Shown here: positions 63,325 to 64,000 of the stretch, in pieces
How positions within the stretch are numbered: position 1 is the stretch's first letter
Layout: each line of letters starts with the position of its first letter
NCBI RefSeq assembly: GCF_015206895.1
Contig: NZ_JADEXU010000020.1
Span: 1 to 64,000 of the forward strand
Source of the DNA: Nostoc sp. LEGE 12450
GTDB taxonomy: Bacteria; Cyanobacteriota; Cyanobacteriia; Cyanobacteriales; Nostocaceae
Length of the DNA: 64,000 bases
Direction of reading: 5' to 3'
Made by a program: the position numbers and the translations under genes
The notes under the pieces: generated by a model
Told to the model about the DNA's origin: nothing
The model's database searches: none
What the model saw: the letters and a program-made list of their open reading frames with translations, nothing else

Positions 63325-64000
63325 TTAGCTCAACTGTGCCACAAGTTGATTCTCCAAAAGCGTGTCATTCGTTAATAAATCTTCAACGGTGATCCGCAAA
63401 AAACGTTGCTCATCAACTTGAAAAAGGATTTTGATGCGATCGCTTCCAGGATATCCAGGTGGTGTCAGTTGGGCAATTGTCCTCGCACCTTCTTGATCGT
63501 TGAGAGGTTTGACGCTGATTTCAGTATTTTCCATACGGCGAGTAATTAAGCGATCGCCATCAAAATAAACTTCAGTACTACCCGTATCTGCTCCCAATTC
63601 TCCCATAATTAGTTCAATGCTGGGTTGATTTTCCAAAGAAGCGCCTAAGACTAATTCCACTGGCTGACTCATTGGATATGCTTGTCCAGCTTTAATTAAA
63701 GAATGCCATTTGTGGCGCTGATTGCGGCGATCCCAGTAGCGGATACCATAACTATGATACAGAAAGTCTTTGATTTGTATACCTTGAGCTAACTGTAAAG
63801 CACCTTGAGCGATCGCTTCAAATGGACGTTCACAACGGATTTTTTCTGGCTCAAAATACTGTTTTATCCATGTCTGCACTGCTGGTAATTGCACTGTTCC
63901 ACCAACTAACAAAACGGCATTAATATCAGGAAGTTCTATCCCTTGGCGCTTTGCTTGCTGCAACAGTGTTGTCATCGACTCATCCAATAACTCAAAAAAT
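63325..64000 (-). CDS. Hsp70-family (DnaK-like) protein, C-terminal part, cut by window edge
   Basis: The frame is open from the stop at 63325 to the window end, giving about 224 residues of the C-terminal side; the start lies outside. The motif AVLLVGGTVQLPAVQTWIKQ is the end of the actin-like ATPase domain (the VGGxxxxP adenosine-binding segment), followed by RPFEAIAQGALQLA and a beta-rich substrate-binding-like region. It lacks the long DnaK lid, so it is probably a cyanobacterial Hsp70-like protein other than the housekeeping DnaK. It is convergent with vapC. Confidence 0.8.
   Translation of the reverse strand, partial: FFELLDESMTTLLQQAKRQGIELPDINAVLLVGGTVQLPAVQTWIKQYFEPEKIRCERPFEAIAQGALQLAQGIQIKDFLYHSYGIRYWDRRNQRHKWHSLIKAGQAYPMSQPVELVLGASLENQPSIELIMGELGADTGSTEVYFDGDRLITRRMENTEISVKPLNDQEGARTIAQLTPPGYPGSDRIKILFQVDEQRFLRITVEDLLTNDTLLENQLVAQLS

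Overview
The window is chromosomal DNA of a filamentous, Nostoc-like cyanobacterium. The evidence is a very high density of the HIP1 octamer GCGATCGC, heptamer repeats of the GGCAATA type, many small dispersed repeats, and a typical cyanobacterial gene set: an SLH/OprB iron porin, an RppA/RppB two-component pair, a CmpABCD/NrtABCD-type transporter, a CBS-CP12 fusion, and a trifunctional Ser/Thr kinase-ATPase-histidine kinase. There is no rRNA gene, recognisable tRNA, CRISPR array or complete insertion sequence. Functions were assigned by reading motifs; no database search was run.

Layout. 0-6 kb: a DUF3326 protein, a broken DUF1963-like gene, a STAND ATPase with a vMAP-type N-terminal HTH, and a Tat-exported PhoX-like phosphatase. 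6-9 kb: a PIN toxin-antitoxin pair lying between two copies of an 80-nt direct repeat, then a ferritin-like diiron protein directly followed by a cis-prenyltransferase (uppS). 9.8-17 kb: iron porin, thioredoxin, fabG, chrA, and a GST with a CPFC active site. 17.5-22 kb: RppB/RppA-like sensor and regulator, a membrane-anchored unknown, and a DUF58 protein. 22-28 kb: an ABC-transporter operon on the minus strand, read here as cmpABCD (bicarbonate) rather than nrtABCD (nitrate), whose gene gaps are filled with repeats including a 12 x 21-bp array. 28.6-32 kb: argJ and gatB, separated by two tandem copies of what looks like a ~50-nt small RNA gene. 32-35 kb: a broken P-loop kinase, two small unknowns and a cyanophycin-synthetase-like ATP-grasp protein. 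36-41 kb: a LOV-domain hybrid histidine kinase translationally coupled to a REC-GGDEF diguanylate cyclase. 41-53 kb: an alpha/beta hydrolase, 1.5 kb of gene debris, an acetoacetate-decarboxylase-like protein, an FAD oxidoreductase, and a 1778-residue kinase. 53-57 kb: a graveyard of the bidirectional [NiFe]-hydrogenase (hox) genes, with an intact CBS-CP12 gene in the middle and an intact TspO gene nearby. 57-64 kb: a DUF938 methyltransferase, ISAs1 transposase debris, eda, two L,D-transpeptidases, a Uma2 nuclease, a Phd/VapC pair, and the C-terminal part of an Hsp70-like protein running off the edge.

How the parts work together. The likely co-transcribed groups are diiron-uppS; rppA-rppB; cmpABCD with the DUF58 gene 28 nt behind it; the LOV kinase with the GGDEF regulator (4-nt overlap); and possibly the ADC-like gene, FAD oxidoreductase and giant kinase. 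The most unusual structure is at 30.13-30.35 kb: two promoter-hairpin units with the same spacing whose terminator hairpins are exact reverse complements, so their loops could pair. Second is the hox locus, where HoxE, F, Y and H survive only as fragments with nonsense and deletion scars while CBS-CP12 remains open. Third, the window records repeat mobility directly: a 21-nt element inside one copy of a duplicated HIP1 site whose other copy is empty, and one miniature element inserted in another with a TA target duplication.
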